Shown here piece by piece: positions 26,881 to 34,286 of a stretch of DNA of 42,260 nucleotides; positions within the stretch are counted from its first letter, which is position 1, and every line of letters begins with the position of its first letter. The stretch covers positions 1-42,260 of the forward strand of contig NZ_BAFX01000079.1 of NCBI RefSeq assembly GCF_000308815.1, given 5' to 3'. This stretch comes from Nocardia concava NBRC 100430. Lineage in GTDB: Bacteria; Actinomycetota; Actinomycetes; Mycobacteriales; Mycobacteriaceae. Position numbers and translations under genes: made by a program. The notes under the pieces were generated by a model. It had not been told where the DNA came from and searched no databases. It saw nothing but the letters and a program-made list of their open reading frames with translations.

Positions 26881-27615
26881 TCACCGCTGCGCGCGCAGCC
26901 AATCCCACGCCGCGGCAACGGTTTCCACCTGCAGTGCGCCCTCCGGCAGCGGCGGCCGATCGATCATCACGACGGCCAGTCCGAGGGCGCGCGCGGCGGT
27001 CAGCTTCGCCTCGGTGAGCACTCCCCCGCTGTCCTTGGTCACCATGACGTCGATCTCACGCTCGACCAGCAACGCGGTCTCGTCCTCGACGCTGAAAGGA
27101 CCTCGCGCGAGCAGCAATTCGTGATTGCCCGGCATCGCGCCCTCGGGCGGATCGATGGCGCGGATCAGGAACCACGCGTCGGAATCCGCGAAGGCCGCCA
27201 CGCCCTGGCGGCCGATGGTCAGGAAGACCCGCTTACCGAGGGCCCCGACAGCTTCGGCCGCGAGCGCCAGATCGGGAACGCGAATCCATCGATCCCCGTC
27301 CTGCTCCACCCATCCCGGCCGCCGCACGTGCAGCACCGGCAGCCCGAGACTCGCCGCCGCCGCGGCGGCATTGGCCGTGATACCCCCGGCAAACGGGTGC
27401 GTGGCATCGACGACGGCTTGGATCCCGTTGTCGGCCAGCCATTCCCGCAGCCCGTCGACTCCCCCGAATCCCCCCACGCGCACCTCGCCGACCGGCAGCA
27501 CAGGTTCGCGCACGCGCCCGGCGAGCGAGGAAACGATCTCGAATCCCCGCTCACCGGAAGCGATATCGGCGATTTCCCGGGCTTCCCGGGTGCCGCCGAG
27601 AATCAGCGTTTTCAG
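26881..27615 (-). CDS. cobK: Precorrin-6A reductase CobK, apparent CTG start
   Basis: A 244-residue enzyme that reduces precorrin-6A to dihydroprecorrin-6 with NADPH. The nucleotide-binding opening (LKTLILGGTREAREIAD) and later segments (SSLAGRVREPVLP, VGGFGGVDGLREWL, VVDATHPFAGGITANA, LTIGRQGVAAFADSDAWFLIRA, VTKDSGG) match CobK closely. ATG, GTG and TTG are all absent upstream in this frame until a GTG at 27513, which would remove the conserved dinucleotide-binding strand. A CTG at 27615 overlapping the upstream gene's stop as CTGA restores a full-length protein of the same size I recall for the mycobacterial enzyme. Reading is therefore coupled to the glycine-zipper gene. Confidence 0.93.
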   Translation of the reverse strand: MKTLILGGTREAREIADIASGERGFEIVSSLAGRVREPVLPVGEVRVGGFGGVDGLREWLADNGIQAVVDATHPFAGGITANAAAAAASLGLPVLHVRRPGWVEQDGDRWIRVPDLALAAEAVGALGKRVFLTIGRQGVAAFADSDAWFLIRAIDPPEGAMPGNHELLLARGPFSVEDETALLVEREIDVMVTKDSGGVLTEAKLTAARALGLAVVMIDRPPLPEGALQVETVAAAWDWLRAQR

Positions 27616-28199
27616 GGCTGCCCCGTGAGGGCGGCGGAACCCGAATCGATCAGCGGCTGTCCGCCGACCACCAGCAGGCCGATGATCGCGCCCGGAATCG
27701 CGCCGATACCGACGAAGATCGCCCCGATGAGCCCGCCGATCAATCCGCCGATCGCAGCGTGCTGCAGCTCGGAGATGAACCAGTCCACACCGCTGATCTC
27801 CTTCGCGGACATCACCGGCGCGGCGTCCGAGGTCAGCGTCAACTGCCGCCCGTCCTGATCCACCGCGGCCGCCAGCTGGATCGGCTTGCCATCGATCACG
27901 CTCGACAGGTTCACGCGGGTCAGGGTCGCGCCCTCCGCGTTCTGCAGCGCCACCGACTTGCCATCGGCGCTCACACTGAACTGTCCGCCGGTCACCTGCG
28001 TAATGATGCCATTCCCGGCCTGCGTCACCGCCACCACATAGTCGACACCCTGCTGGCTGCCCTTGATCTGCGTCACCGGCTGCTGATCCTGCACCGCCGG
28101 AACGGGATCCACCGCCGGCGCCGCATACCCGGCCCCCGCCGCGATCCCGGTCGCCGCCGCCGCGATGAATGCCGTGGCCACATACTTCGTGTACCGCAT
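27612..28199 (-). CDS. Secreted glycine-zipper protein, paralogue C
   Basis: A 195-residue exported protein of unknown function. It has a signal peptide (about 1-27, ending AGYA-AP), a beta-rich domain starting GSQQGVDYVVAVTQAGNG and continuing through ITQVTGGQFSVSADGKSVAL, and a membrane-type C-terminal region with small-x3-small spacing (AIGGLIGGLIGAIFVGIG, then GAIIGLLVVGG). The domain order and local text match the proteins at 12570 and 15340, but identity is low. Its stop overlaps the apparent CTG start of cobK, so both are on one transcript. GGGAG precedes the ATG. Whether it works with cobalamin metabolism is unknown. Confidence 0.82.
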   Translation of the reverse strand: MRYTKYVATAFIAAAATGIAAGAGYAAPAVDPVPAVQDQQPVTQIKGSQQGVDYVVAVTQAGNGIITQVTGGQFSVSADGKSVALQNAEGATLTRVNLSSVIDGKPIQLAAAVDQDGRQLTLTSDAAPVMSAKEISGVDWFISELQHAAIGGLIGGLIGAIFVGIGAIPGAIIGLLVVGGQPLIDSGSAALTGQP

Positions 28200-28227
28200 G
28201 AATCTCCCAATAGAGCTAAGTACGAAC

Positions 28228-28241
28228 CCGCCAATTGGCGG
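28228..28241. promoter_or_regulatory. 14-bp palindrome upstream of the glycine-zipper/cobK operon
   Basis: CCGCCAATTGGCGG is a perfect palindrome 28 bp before the ATG at 28199. A reverse-strand TAGGGT box lies at 28255-28260, so the palindrome would lie at or just after the transcription start, a position suited to a repressor. Confidence 0.5.
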
Positions 28242-28370
28242 ATTACAGCCGGTCACCCTACCGTTGAATAATCGATGTTTCAGTCTGAATGATTCACCGC
28301 GAGAAGCCGACCAACGGGTTGCCCACTGCCATCCGCAGGCAACCTCGCTGGTCAATGTCGTGCGGCGCGG

Positions 28371-28436
28371 CAACACCAGCGCACTCGATATGGCCCAATT
28401 GCGCACTCGCCCGCCGCATGCCGCGTGTCTTCCATG
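28371..28436 (+). repeat. Imperfect dispersed repeat, copy 1
   Basis: This stretch matches 30723-30784 over about 65 bases. The core ATGGCCCAATTGCGCACTCG (28390-28409) is identical in both; flanks (AACACC on the left, TGTC..TTCC..TGCGACA on the right) are similar. It lies just upstream of a methyltransferase gene. Confidence 0.6.
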
Positions 28437-28478
28437 CGACACAATGTCCGAGTATCGAATCGAGCCGACGGAGGGGTT

Positions 28479-29237
28479 GTGCTGGGCGATGAGCGAGTGT
28501 CGAAAGCGTATGCCGAGAACGCGGAATACTGGATCACTATCGTCCGCGACGAGCTCGACCCCTACCAGCGACAACTGACCGACCCCGCCCTGCTCGACAT
28601 CATCGGCGACTGCGCGGGCTCGCGGATCCTCGATGCCGGCTGCGGCGAAGGCTACTTCACACGCAAGCTCGTCGAACGCGGCGCCGCCCACGTCTACGGC
28701 GTCGACACCTGCGCCGAATTCATCGAGGCCGCCCGAACCCACCCCGACCACCGACCCGAGAAGGCCACCTTCGAACACGCCGATGTAGCGTCGATCCCGT
28801 TGCCGGACAACAGCATCGACCTCGTCGTGGTCAACCGCCTACCCAACGGCATCGTCGACCCCGGCCGACGATTCCCTGAATTCGCCCGGATCCTCCGCCC
28901 CACCGGACGGCTGATCACCCTCGGCATGCACCCCTGCTTCTACGCCGCCCGAGCCGAACGCACCGCCTCCACCGCAGGAGATCTCTCCGTCGAGGACTAC
29001 TTCGGAACGCGCACCGTCGAACAACATTTCAACGTCGCCGGACGCATCTCCCCCACCGCATCGGTCCAGCAGTTCTACTCGCTAGAGGCCACCATCCAGA
29101 TGATCACCAACGCCGGGTTCGTCATCACCGATCTGCGCGAACCCCACCCGACCCCCGAGCAATACCAGCGAAACCCTTGGTGGAAGGACAACTTCGTCCG
29201 CCCCCTATTCCTCCTGCTCGACTGCGCATTACGCTGA
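28479..29237 (+). CDS. Class I SAM-dependent methyltransferase
   Basis: About 252 residues. The SAM-binding motif I is ILDAGCGEGYFTRKL, followed by the acidic end of strand 2 (VYGVDTCAEFIEAA), motif II (DLVVVNRLP) and a LRPTGRLITLGMHP segment. The opening ERVSKAYAENAEYWI is typical of small actinobacterial methyltransferases. Substrate unknown; the C-terminal FNVAGRISPTASVQQFYSLEATIQMI region is the substrate lid. The start is uncertain: GTG 28479, GTG 28497, or a leaderless ATG at 28434. It stands between oppositely oriented genes; an imperfect repeat lies upstream. Confidence 0.85.
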   Translation: MLGDERVSKAYAENAEYWITIVRDELDPYQRQLTDPALLDIIGDCAGSRILDAGCGEGYFTRKLVERGAAHVYGVDTCAEFIEAARTHPDHRPEKATFEHADVASIPLPDNSIDLVVVNRLPNGIVDPGRRFPEFARILRPTGRLITLGMHPCFYAARAERTASTAGDLSVEDYFGTRTVEQHFNVAGRISPTASVQQFYSLEATIQMITNAGFVITDLREPHPTPEQYQRNPWWKDNFVRPLFLLLDCALR

Positions 29238-29299
29238 CCCCTCCTTCGTGCGACGACACACTTGAAGTCCGCTCAAACCTTTGTCACGGGCACGAAGGC

Positions 29300-29359
29300 A
29301 TCGACGGGCACGGTGTCGGTGACGGGAAGATTGCCGTCACCGTGTGCTTGCCCGTCGAT
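29300..29359. terminator. Long two-stem hairpin between converging genes
   Basis: ATCGACGGGCA (29300-29310) pairs with 29349-29359, and GGTGACGG (29318-29325) pairs with 29334-29341, with a symmetric 7-base internal loop and an 8-base end loop. It lies between genes ending at 29237 and 29431 and could terminate both. Confidence 0.6.
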
Positions 29360-29430
29360 CCAGATATGAGCGCCGATCGTGGATCCGCACGCCTACAACA
29401 CATTCGTGAGCGAGAACTGGACTCTGGAGT

Positions 29431-30456
29431 TCAGATGAGGGTGTCGAGGTCGAGTCGATACCAGTAGTCACCCACGATGGCGTGCAGGCTCTGGCCACGT
29501 CCAACGAGGTGCGTTTCGCGCGGAGGTTCGGAACCGCCGGGCATTGTCAGCCGATATTGGTGGGTGACTTCGAAGGTGGACGGGCCGAGTTGCCCGGCGC
29601 TGATTTGCCATCGAGCTCCGGCGTAGCCGCCGACCAGTGCCACGGTGTGGTCCGGCGCGGCGAGAAGGTGTGCGGCTCCGGCGATCTGGTTGCTCCACGC
29701 CGATACGTGACCGTCGTCGATGCGCACGACCGGGAAACCGGTGTAGTAGCAGGCGAACACGGTCTCCCCGACCGCGTTGAGCGCATAGCAATCGCTGATC
29801 GGGTCGAGGTTATCCGGGCCGCGGTAACGCCATTCAGGTTGTAGCTGGGCATCGAACGCGACGAGTCCCGGTTCACCGATCGGATCCGGTGCTCCATCTC
29901 GTCCCCAGCCGTAGTTGCCGTATACACCTTCGTCGAAATACCCGACCCAGATCCGGCCGGAAGGAGTCACCATGACGCGGCTGATGCCGTCGCCGAGAGT
30001 CCCGGTGCGCACGATCGCGCCCTCGCCGTCGTAGATGACCGCGTTGTGTTCGGCCCCGGTATCTGAGTTCCAGTGACACCGCGCGCCCACCACCAGCAGG
30101 CCGCCACCGGGCAGCGGCTGTACCTTCGGGTGCGAGATTCTCGAATCCTGCAGCGCGGTCGTCACCGTCGACTCCGCTGTCTGTGTCGTCATGTGGACCG
30201 CGGTGCCCTCGGCGGTACGTGTCTTGGGGAAAATCGCACCGCCCGGACCGACTGTTCGCGCGCGCATCGCCTCGCGGCCGGCGGGCGTGGACCAAAGGGC
30301 GGTCAACTCATCCGCCGATCCGATGCCCACCGCGACTGGCACCGCAGCATCTTCGGGCGGCACCAACCGGCCGTGCCTCCGCAGGGCCGCCGCGGGTAGT
30401 CGCTGAACCTGTTCACGGAGCTCGGCCATCCGCCGCTCGTAATCCGCCCTGCTCAT
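29431..30456 (-). CDS. Putative beta-propeller-like protein, unknown function
   Basis: A 341-residue protein with no named family recognised. The first 90 residues are helical (SRADYERRMAELREQVQRL), and the rest shows repeated strand patterns with internal loops rich in G, D and W: KVQPLPGGGLLVVGARCHW, AVIYDGEGAIVRTGTLGDGI, VMVTPSGRIWVGYFDEGVYG, GLVAFDAQLQPEWRY and HLLAAPDHTVALVGGYAG. This fits a cytoplasmic propeller such as an NHL/SMP-30-like fold. There is no signal peptide. A TACGGT box eight bases before the ATG may drive it. Confidence 0.7.
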   Translation of the reverse strand: MSRADYERRMAELREQVQRLPAAALRRHGRLVPPEDAAVPVAVGIGSADELTALWSTPAGREAMRARTVGPGGAIFPKTRTAEGTAVHMTTQTAESTVTTALQDSRISHPKVQPLPGGGLLVVGARCHWNSDTGAEHNAVIYDGEGAIVRTGTLGDGISRVMVTPSGRIWVGYFDEGVYGNYGWGRDGAPDPIGEPGLVAFDAQLQPEWRYRGPDNLDPISDCYALNAVGETVFACYYTGFPVVRIDDGHVSAWSNQIAGAAHLLAAPDHTVALVGGYAGARWQISAGQLGPSTFEVTHQYRLTMPGGSEPPRETHLVGRGQSLHAIVGDYWYRLDLDTLI

Positions 30457-30722
30457 GCCCGGAACCGTACTCGCTGATCTCGACCATGAGCGTCGTGGCG
30501 GATAAGGACGTCGCCTTCCTGGATATCCGATACTCATAGGTCGGGAATGAGCAGGGCGACCGGAACAGGTTGCCCTGGCTTCCAACTCGCGACCCGTACA
30601 GGACCCGCTCCAGCGCATTCGACCGAGGGACCGAACTCGCCATCGACGCGCAGACGAACCTGGCCATGGCAGCCAGTTGAATTATTCGCGGGACCGGCCC
30701 GATGCTGCTGCCGAGACCGATG

Positions 30723-30784
30723 AACACCGCCGTACCCGCCATGGCCCAATTGCGCACTCGTGCGCCACTTGTCGACTGTCCTTC
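30723..30784 (+). repeat. Imperfect dispersed repeat, copy 2
   Basis: Second copy of the element at 28371. The identical 20-base core is at 30741-30760. It lies downstream of one reverse gene and upstream of another, not in front of a forward gene. Confidence 0.6.
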
Positions 30785-30857
30785 CTGCGACATGGGTTGC
30801 GGACTACCCCGGCGACAGTTCGGGCCGCACGGTCCGACCGGTGACGGCTGAGCGGAT

Positions 30858-30874
30858 CGAACTCGGTGAGTTCG
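30858..30874 (-). terminator. Hairpin after the methyltransferase gene
   Basis: CGAACTC-GGT-GAGTTCG is a 7-bp stem right after the stop of the reverse gene ending at 30876. Confidence 0.45.
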
Positions 30875-30875
30875 G

Positions 30876-31751
30876 TCAGCGTTTGAAGCCGACGCCGCCG
30901 ACGATGCAGTGGCGGACGCTGCTCAGTGGTGACAGGTGTGGGCCGTCCGGCCACCAGTCGTCGCACAGCACCAAACCGGGGTCGACCATGGCGAGATTGC
31001 CGAACATGGCTTGGATCTGGGCGCGGGTGCGGAACCGTCCGGAGCCCATGGGGCTGTGGACGAACTTTTCCTCCATCTTGCGCGCCAACTCGCTGTATTC
31101 GGCGACCTCCGGGTCGTAGAAGTGAGCGATGGCCACATACGAGCCCCGCGGCAAGACATCGATATAGGTCTGCATCAGCGCGGCGACGTCGTCGGCCGGA
31201 TAGTGATGCAGCGTCCCGATCTGGAACAGCGCGATCGGCCGGGAGAAGTCGAGCGCCTCGCGGACCTCCGGATGTTTCAACACCTCCAGCGGCCGGAAGA
31301 TGTCGGCGTCGGCGATGGCGGTGCGGGGATTGCCCGCCAGCAACGCGCGAGCGTGGGCCAGCACCATCGGATCGTTGTCCACATAGACGACCGACGCGGA
31401 CGGGTTCGCCCGTTGCACCACCTGGTGGGTGTTCTCCGCGGTCGGCAGTCCGGAACCCAGATCCAGATACTGGTCGATGCCGGCCTCCTTGGCCAGGAAC
31501 CGGCACACCCTGATCAGGAAATCCCGGTTCGCCCAAGCCAATTCGGCGACCCCGGGAGCAACGGCACGCACCTGCTCCAGCACGGCGCGATCGATTTCGA
31601 AGTTGTCCTTGCCGTTCAGCGCCGCGTCGTAGACACGCGCGATGCTCGCGCGGGAGGTATCCACTCCCACCGGCACCGAGCTCGGATACCCGTCGACGGA
31701 CTCGGTCACCACGAACTCCCCTTCGATACGCGCGACAACTGCAACAGTCAC
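30876..31751 (-). CDS. SAM-dependent methyltransferase of the DUF574 type
   Basis: A 291-residue protein with the layout of the actinobacterial S-adenosyl methyltransferase family PF04672: VGVDTSRASIARVYDAALNGKDNFEIDR, then DLGSGLPTAENTHQVVQ as the SAM motif, VVYVDNDPMVLAHARALL and ALFQIGTLHHYPADDVAALM. The substrate of this abundant family is unknown. The family is often next to XRE/DUF397 gene pairs, but none is present here. The GTG start at 31751 is the only good candidate. Confidence 0.92.
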   Translation of the reverse strand: MTVAVVARIEGEFVVTESVDGYPSSVPVGVDTSRASIARVYDAALNGKDNFEIDRAVLEQVRAVAPGVAELAWANRDFLIRVCRFLAKEAGIDQYLDLGSGLPTAENTHQVVQRANPSASVVYVDNDPMVLAHARALLAGNPRTAIADADIFRPLEVLKHPEVREALDFSRPIALFQIGTLHHYPADDVAALMQTYIDVLPRGSYVAIAHFYDPEVAEYSELARKMEEKFVHSPMGSGRFRTRAQIQAMFGNLAMVDPGLVLCDDWWPDGPHLSPLSSVRHCIVGGVGFKR

Positions 31752-31929
31752 CCGCGAGTTTCCCGCATTCCGCCCGTCTTCGCACTGAAAAGATGTTGAC
31801 CGAACCGAACTACGGCTTATGTTATCGGCTGGCCTCCGATCAAGATGCGCTCGGCACGTTCACCTTTCACCGATGAACCGTTACTTCGCGTCGAACTCGT
31901 TGAACGACGGCGGCGGTTGACGCCGTTGG

Positions 31930-32409
31930 TCAGGCGGGATGGTGCTCGCCGGTGGCGTTCAGTTCGATGCCGTGTTCCAGCAGGGCCTTCATGCCGCACA
32001 GGGCGGAGGTGTATTCGCCGACGGAGTCGTTCACCCAGCCGATCGCGGCGTCGCCGGATCCGTGGAAACCGCTCTCGGTGACCTCGACGAAGGTCGCGTC
32101 GGTGGCGTGCGGGGTGAATCGAATCTCCACGGTGGTCGGCTGCTCGTAGTTTCCCCACTGGAACCGGATCAATCGGTCCTGTTCCACGCGTTCGACGCGA
32201 ACGTCGGTCGCGGCGCCATAGGTCTCCCACTCCCAGCGCAGCGTGGCCCCATCCGTCATCGGGCCACTGCTCTTGGAGTACCAGAACCGAGAGGTCACCG
32301 CCGGATCGGCAAAGGCACGGAATGCTTCCCCCGCCGACGTACGGACGATCATGCACGCATAGGCGACAGGAGCCTGTGTGAGTACGAATTCGGCCATGAG
32401 CGCCATCAT
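31930..32409 (-). CDS. SRPBCC/AHSA1-like domain protein
   Basis: About 159 residues, a START-like ligand-binding fold: VRTSAGEAFRAFADPAVTSRFWYSKSSGPM, then WEWETYGAATDVRVERVEQDRLIRFQWG and VEIRFTPHATDATFVEVTESGF. These proteins bind hydrophobic ligands or help chaperones; function here is unknown. ATG 32397 (MAEFVLTQ) is an alternative start. It stands downstream of a tautomerase gene on the same strand with a 36-bp gap and may share its transcript. Confidence 0.85.
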   Translation of the reverse strand: MMALMAEFVLTQAPVAYACMIVRTSAGEAFRAFADPAVTSRFWYSKSSGPMTDGATLRWEWETYGAATDVRVERVEQDRLIRFQWGNYEQPTTVEIRFTPHATDATFVEVTESGFHGSGDAAIGWVNDSVGEYTSALCGMKALLEHGIELNATGEHHPA

Positions 32410-32445
32410 GCACCACCACGATGTCCTGGGTACGGTCGGCGCGCG

Positions 32446-32955
32446 TCAGTGGGATGGGATGGGGAGGCGAGTGGTTTCGATGCGGCTGGCGGTGATTCGT
32501 TCGGCTGCTAGTTGGGCGGCGCGGTCGGCGTCGTCGCCGGTCAGGCGGGCGAGAATCCGCTCCAGGGGCCTGACTTCGCCGAATCCACCCCAGTGGCCCT
32601 CCGGAATATTGGTGGGGAACACCCAGATTCGGCCGGGGTCGCGCGGCCACGCGCCCGCTTCGGCGTCGAGGATCGCGGCGGTGACGTCACGAATGACCCC
32701 GGCACGTTTGGCCTCGTCGAGCTGGCCCTCCGGTACCGAGGGAACCACCTTGTAGCGCGGCGCGTCCGCGAGTTCGCCGCCGACGTAGACCGCGGCCGGG
32801 CGGTGCAGGAACACCCATGAGACCGATCGTGTGACCGGGTCGTCGGGGTCGAATCCCTCATGGCGGATGAGGATTTCGGTGATCCGGTTCATCAGCGCCG
32901 CCTCGCGGTCGGGTGTGAAGGTGCCCTCGGGGATGTAGACGTCGAGCATCGGCAT
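32446..32955 (-). CDS. Tautomerase family protein (tandem-domain type)
   Basis: A 169-residue protein starting MPMLDVYIPEGTF. In the 4-oxalocrotonate tautomerase superfamily the catalytic base is Pro at position 2 after Met removal, so the MP start supports ATG 32955 over the ATG-like frames upstream; AGGAGG at 32965-32970 is well spaced. The length equals two small tautomerase domains, with the second starting about APRYKVVPSVPEGQL. The natural substrate is unknown. Divergent from the HxlR regulator at 33051, which likely controls it. Confidence 0.85.
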   Translation of the reverse strand: MPMLDVYIPEGTFTPDREAALMNRITEILIRHEGFDPDDPVTRSVSWVFLHRPAAVYVGGELADAPRYKVVPSVPEGQLDEAKRAGVIRDVTAAILDAEAGAWPRDPGRIWVFPTNIPEGHWGGFGEVRPLERILARLTGDDADRAAQLAAERITASRIETTRLPIPSH

Positions 32956-33010
32956 GGCCGCCAACCTCCTGGATTTAATTTTTACACCGAGATGTCTCGA
33001 CGCTAGGTAG

Positions 33011-33033
33011 CTGGGTAGCGATTGTCAACCCAG
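33011..33033. promoter_or_regulatory. Inverted repeat in the tautomerase/hxlR promoter
   Basis: CTGGGT and ACCCAG, 11 bp apart, lie between the divergent starts. A TAGGGT box at 33039-33044 lies six bases before the hxlR ATG. The repeat is a candidate binding site for the HxlR protein. Confidence 0.5.
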
Positions 33034-33050
33034 ATGATTAGGGTGGTGGC

Positions 33051-33545
33051 ATGGATTCGGACCAGCGCATCGACCCGGTGAACTGCTCCATGGGCCGCGC
33101 GTTGTCGGTCGTCGGCGAACGGTGGTCGCTGCTGATCGTGCGGGAAGCCATCGACGGCGCGACCCGGTTCAGCGACTTCCGCGACCGCCTCGGCATAGCC
33201 AGCAACCTCTTGTCGTCCCGGCTCGACAGCCTCGTGGACGCCGGTGTCCTGCAACGCATCCCGTATCAGGAGCCCGGCAGCCGGCAACGCCACGAGTATC
33301 GCCTGACCGAACGCGGCATGGATCTGCGGCCGACGCTGGTGGCGCTGCTGGAATGGGGCGACAAATACCTCGCCGACCCCGAAGGCCCGTCCGTCGTGGT
33401 CCGCCACCACTCCCCCGACACCGACCACGACTGCGACGAACCGGTCCGCATCGTGCTCGAATGCGCGGCGGGCCACACCCACCTGCCTCCCACCGCAATC
33501 CGCCGCACCCCCGGTCCCGGCGCCCGGTTCGTGCGATCCGACTAG
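33051..33545 (+). CDS. HxlR family transcriptional regulator
   Basis: A 164-residue winged-helix regulator. The opening DPVNCSMGRALSVVGERWSLLIVREA carries the conserved Cys12 found in redox or quinone-responsive HxlR proteins, and the DNA-binding part continues as FSDFRDRLGIASNLLSSRLDSLVDAGVL. A longer, His-rich C-terminal part (HHSPDTDHDCDEPVRIVLECAAGHTHLPP) is unusual and may bind metal. A leaderless TAGGGT box sets the ATG. It probably regulates the divergent tautomerase gene. Confidence 0.93.
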   Translation: MDSDQRIDPVNCSMGRALSVVGERWSLLIVREAIDGATRFSDFRDRLGIASNLLSSRLDSLVDAGVLQRIPYQEPGSRQRHEYRLTERGMDLRPTLVALLEWGDKYLADPEGPSVVVRHHSPDTDHDCDEPVRIVLECAAGHTHLPPTAIRRTPGPGARFVRSD

Positions 33546-33701
33546 CCGAGTGCCGGCTCCGCATGCCCGCCGCCATGACCTGCAAGAGCAGCGTGCGATG
33601 TTCGAGCCGCCGCGCAATGCGCGCGAACTCTCGACCTCGAGATGACTTCCCGCCGTATAGTTTTCACGGTTCGGAGGATTCGCATAGTGGAAGAGGTCGC
33701 C

Positions 33702-34241
33702 ATGCGTGGACCAATTGCCGCGGCAGCCTGCGCAGTCACCGCACTTCTCGCCGGAACCGGTGCAGCGGCGCAAGCACAACCCGAGACCGGAATGATTGTC
33801 ACTCACCCGGATTCACCTCCGTTCGACTATCCACCGGGAGAAGTGTGCGAATTCGGCACGCATGTCGAGTTCCCCGTCAGCGACCTGACCATGACCGTGT
33901 GGCACGATGCGGCCGGCCGCCCCGTCTTCGGCACCGAGACAGGGGCGTTGGTACTACGCGCCACCAACACGTCCACCGGCACGACGATCGAACGAGATAT
34001 CTCCGGTTCAGGCACCTTGCTGTACCCCACCCTGGACCCCGCCGACTTCGTGCTCAGCGGCAACGACTGGTCAGCCGGCATACACGGCGGCGACCAACCG
34101 GCCGCAGCGCAACATCATTGGTACCTCGCACACGGTTTCATGTCGGTGCGCGTCACCTCCACCGCCGGGCACACCACCCGACAGCTACTGGCACTGGTCG
34201 GACCATACGAGGATCTGTGCACGACGCTCAGCGGTCGATGA
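33702..34241 (+). CDS. Small secreted protein, unknown function
   Basis: A 179-residue exported protein. The signal peptide (PIAAAACAVTALLAGTGAAAQA) is followed by a mature part with GEVCEFGTHVEFPVSDLTMTVWHDAAGRP and NTSTGTTIERDISGSGTLLYP, a beta-sandwich-like pattern and two cysteines that could form a disulfide (EVCEF, EDLCTTL). GGAAGAGG before the ATG at 33702 supports this start. No family recognised. Confidence 0.8.
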   Translation: MRGPIAAAACAVTALLAGTGAAAQAQPETGMIVTHPDSPPFDYPPGEVCEFGTHVEFPVSDLTMTVWHDAAGRPVFGTETGALVLRATNTSTGTTIERDISGSGTLLYPTLDPADFVLSGNDWSAGIHGGDQPAAAQHHWYLAHGFMSVRVTSTAGHTTRQLLALVGPYEDLCTTLSGR

Positions 34242-34286
34242 CGCCACCTATGTCGGGCGCGGCGAGCCCGTCCGAACTCCCGCTCG

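Larger units (their letters stand above)
30457..30875. other. Gene-poor stretch with one dispersed repeat copy
   Basis: No convincing gene was found in these 419 bp. They hold repeat copy 2 (30723-30784), a hairpin just after the methyltransferase stop (30858-30874) and the promoter of the gene starting at 30456. A 126-codon reverse frame from 30793 overlaps that gene and lacks any recognisable pattern. Confidence 0.6.

Noticed and set aside
30413..30793. A 126-codon reverse frame upstream of the propeller-like gene
   Set aside because: It overlaps the start of a better supported gene, includes the dispersed repeat, and shows no protein pattern.
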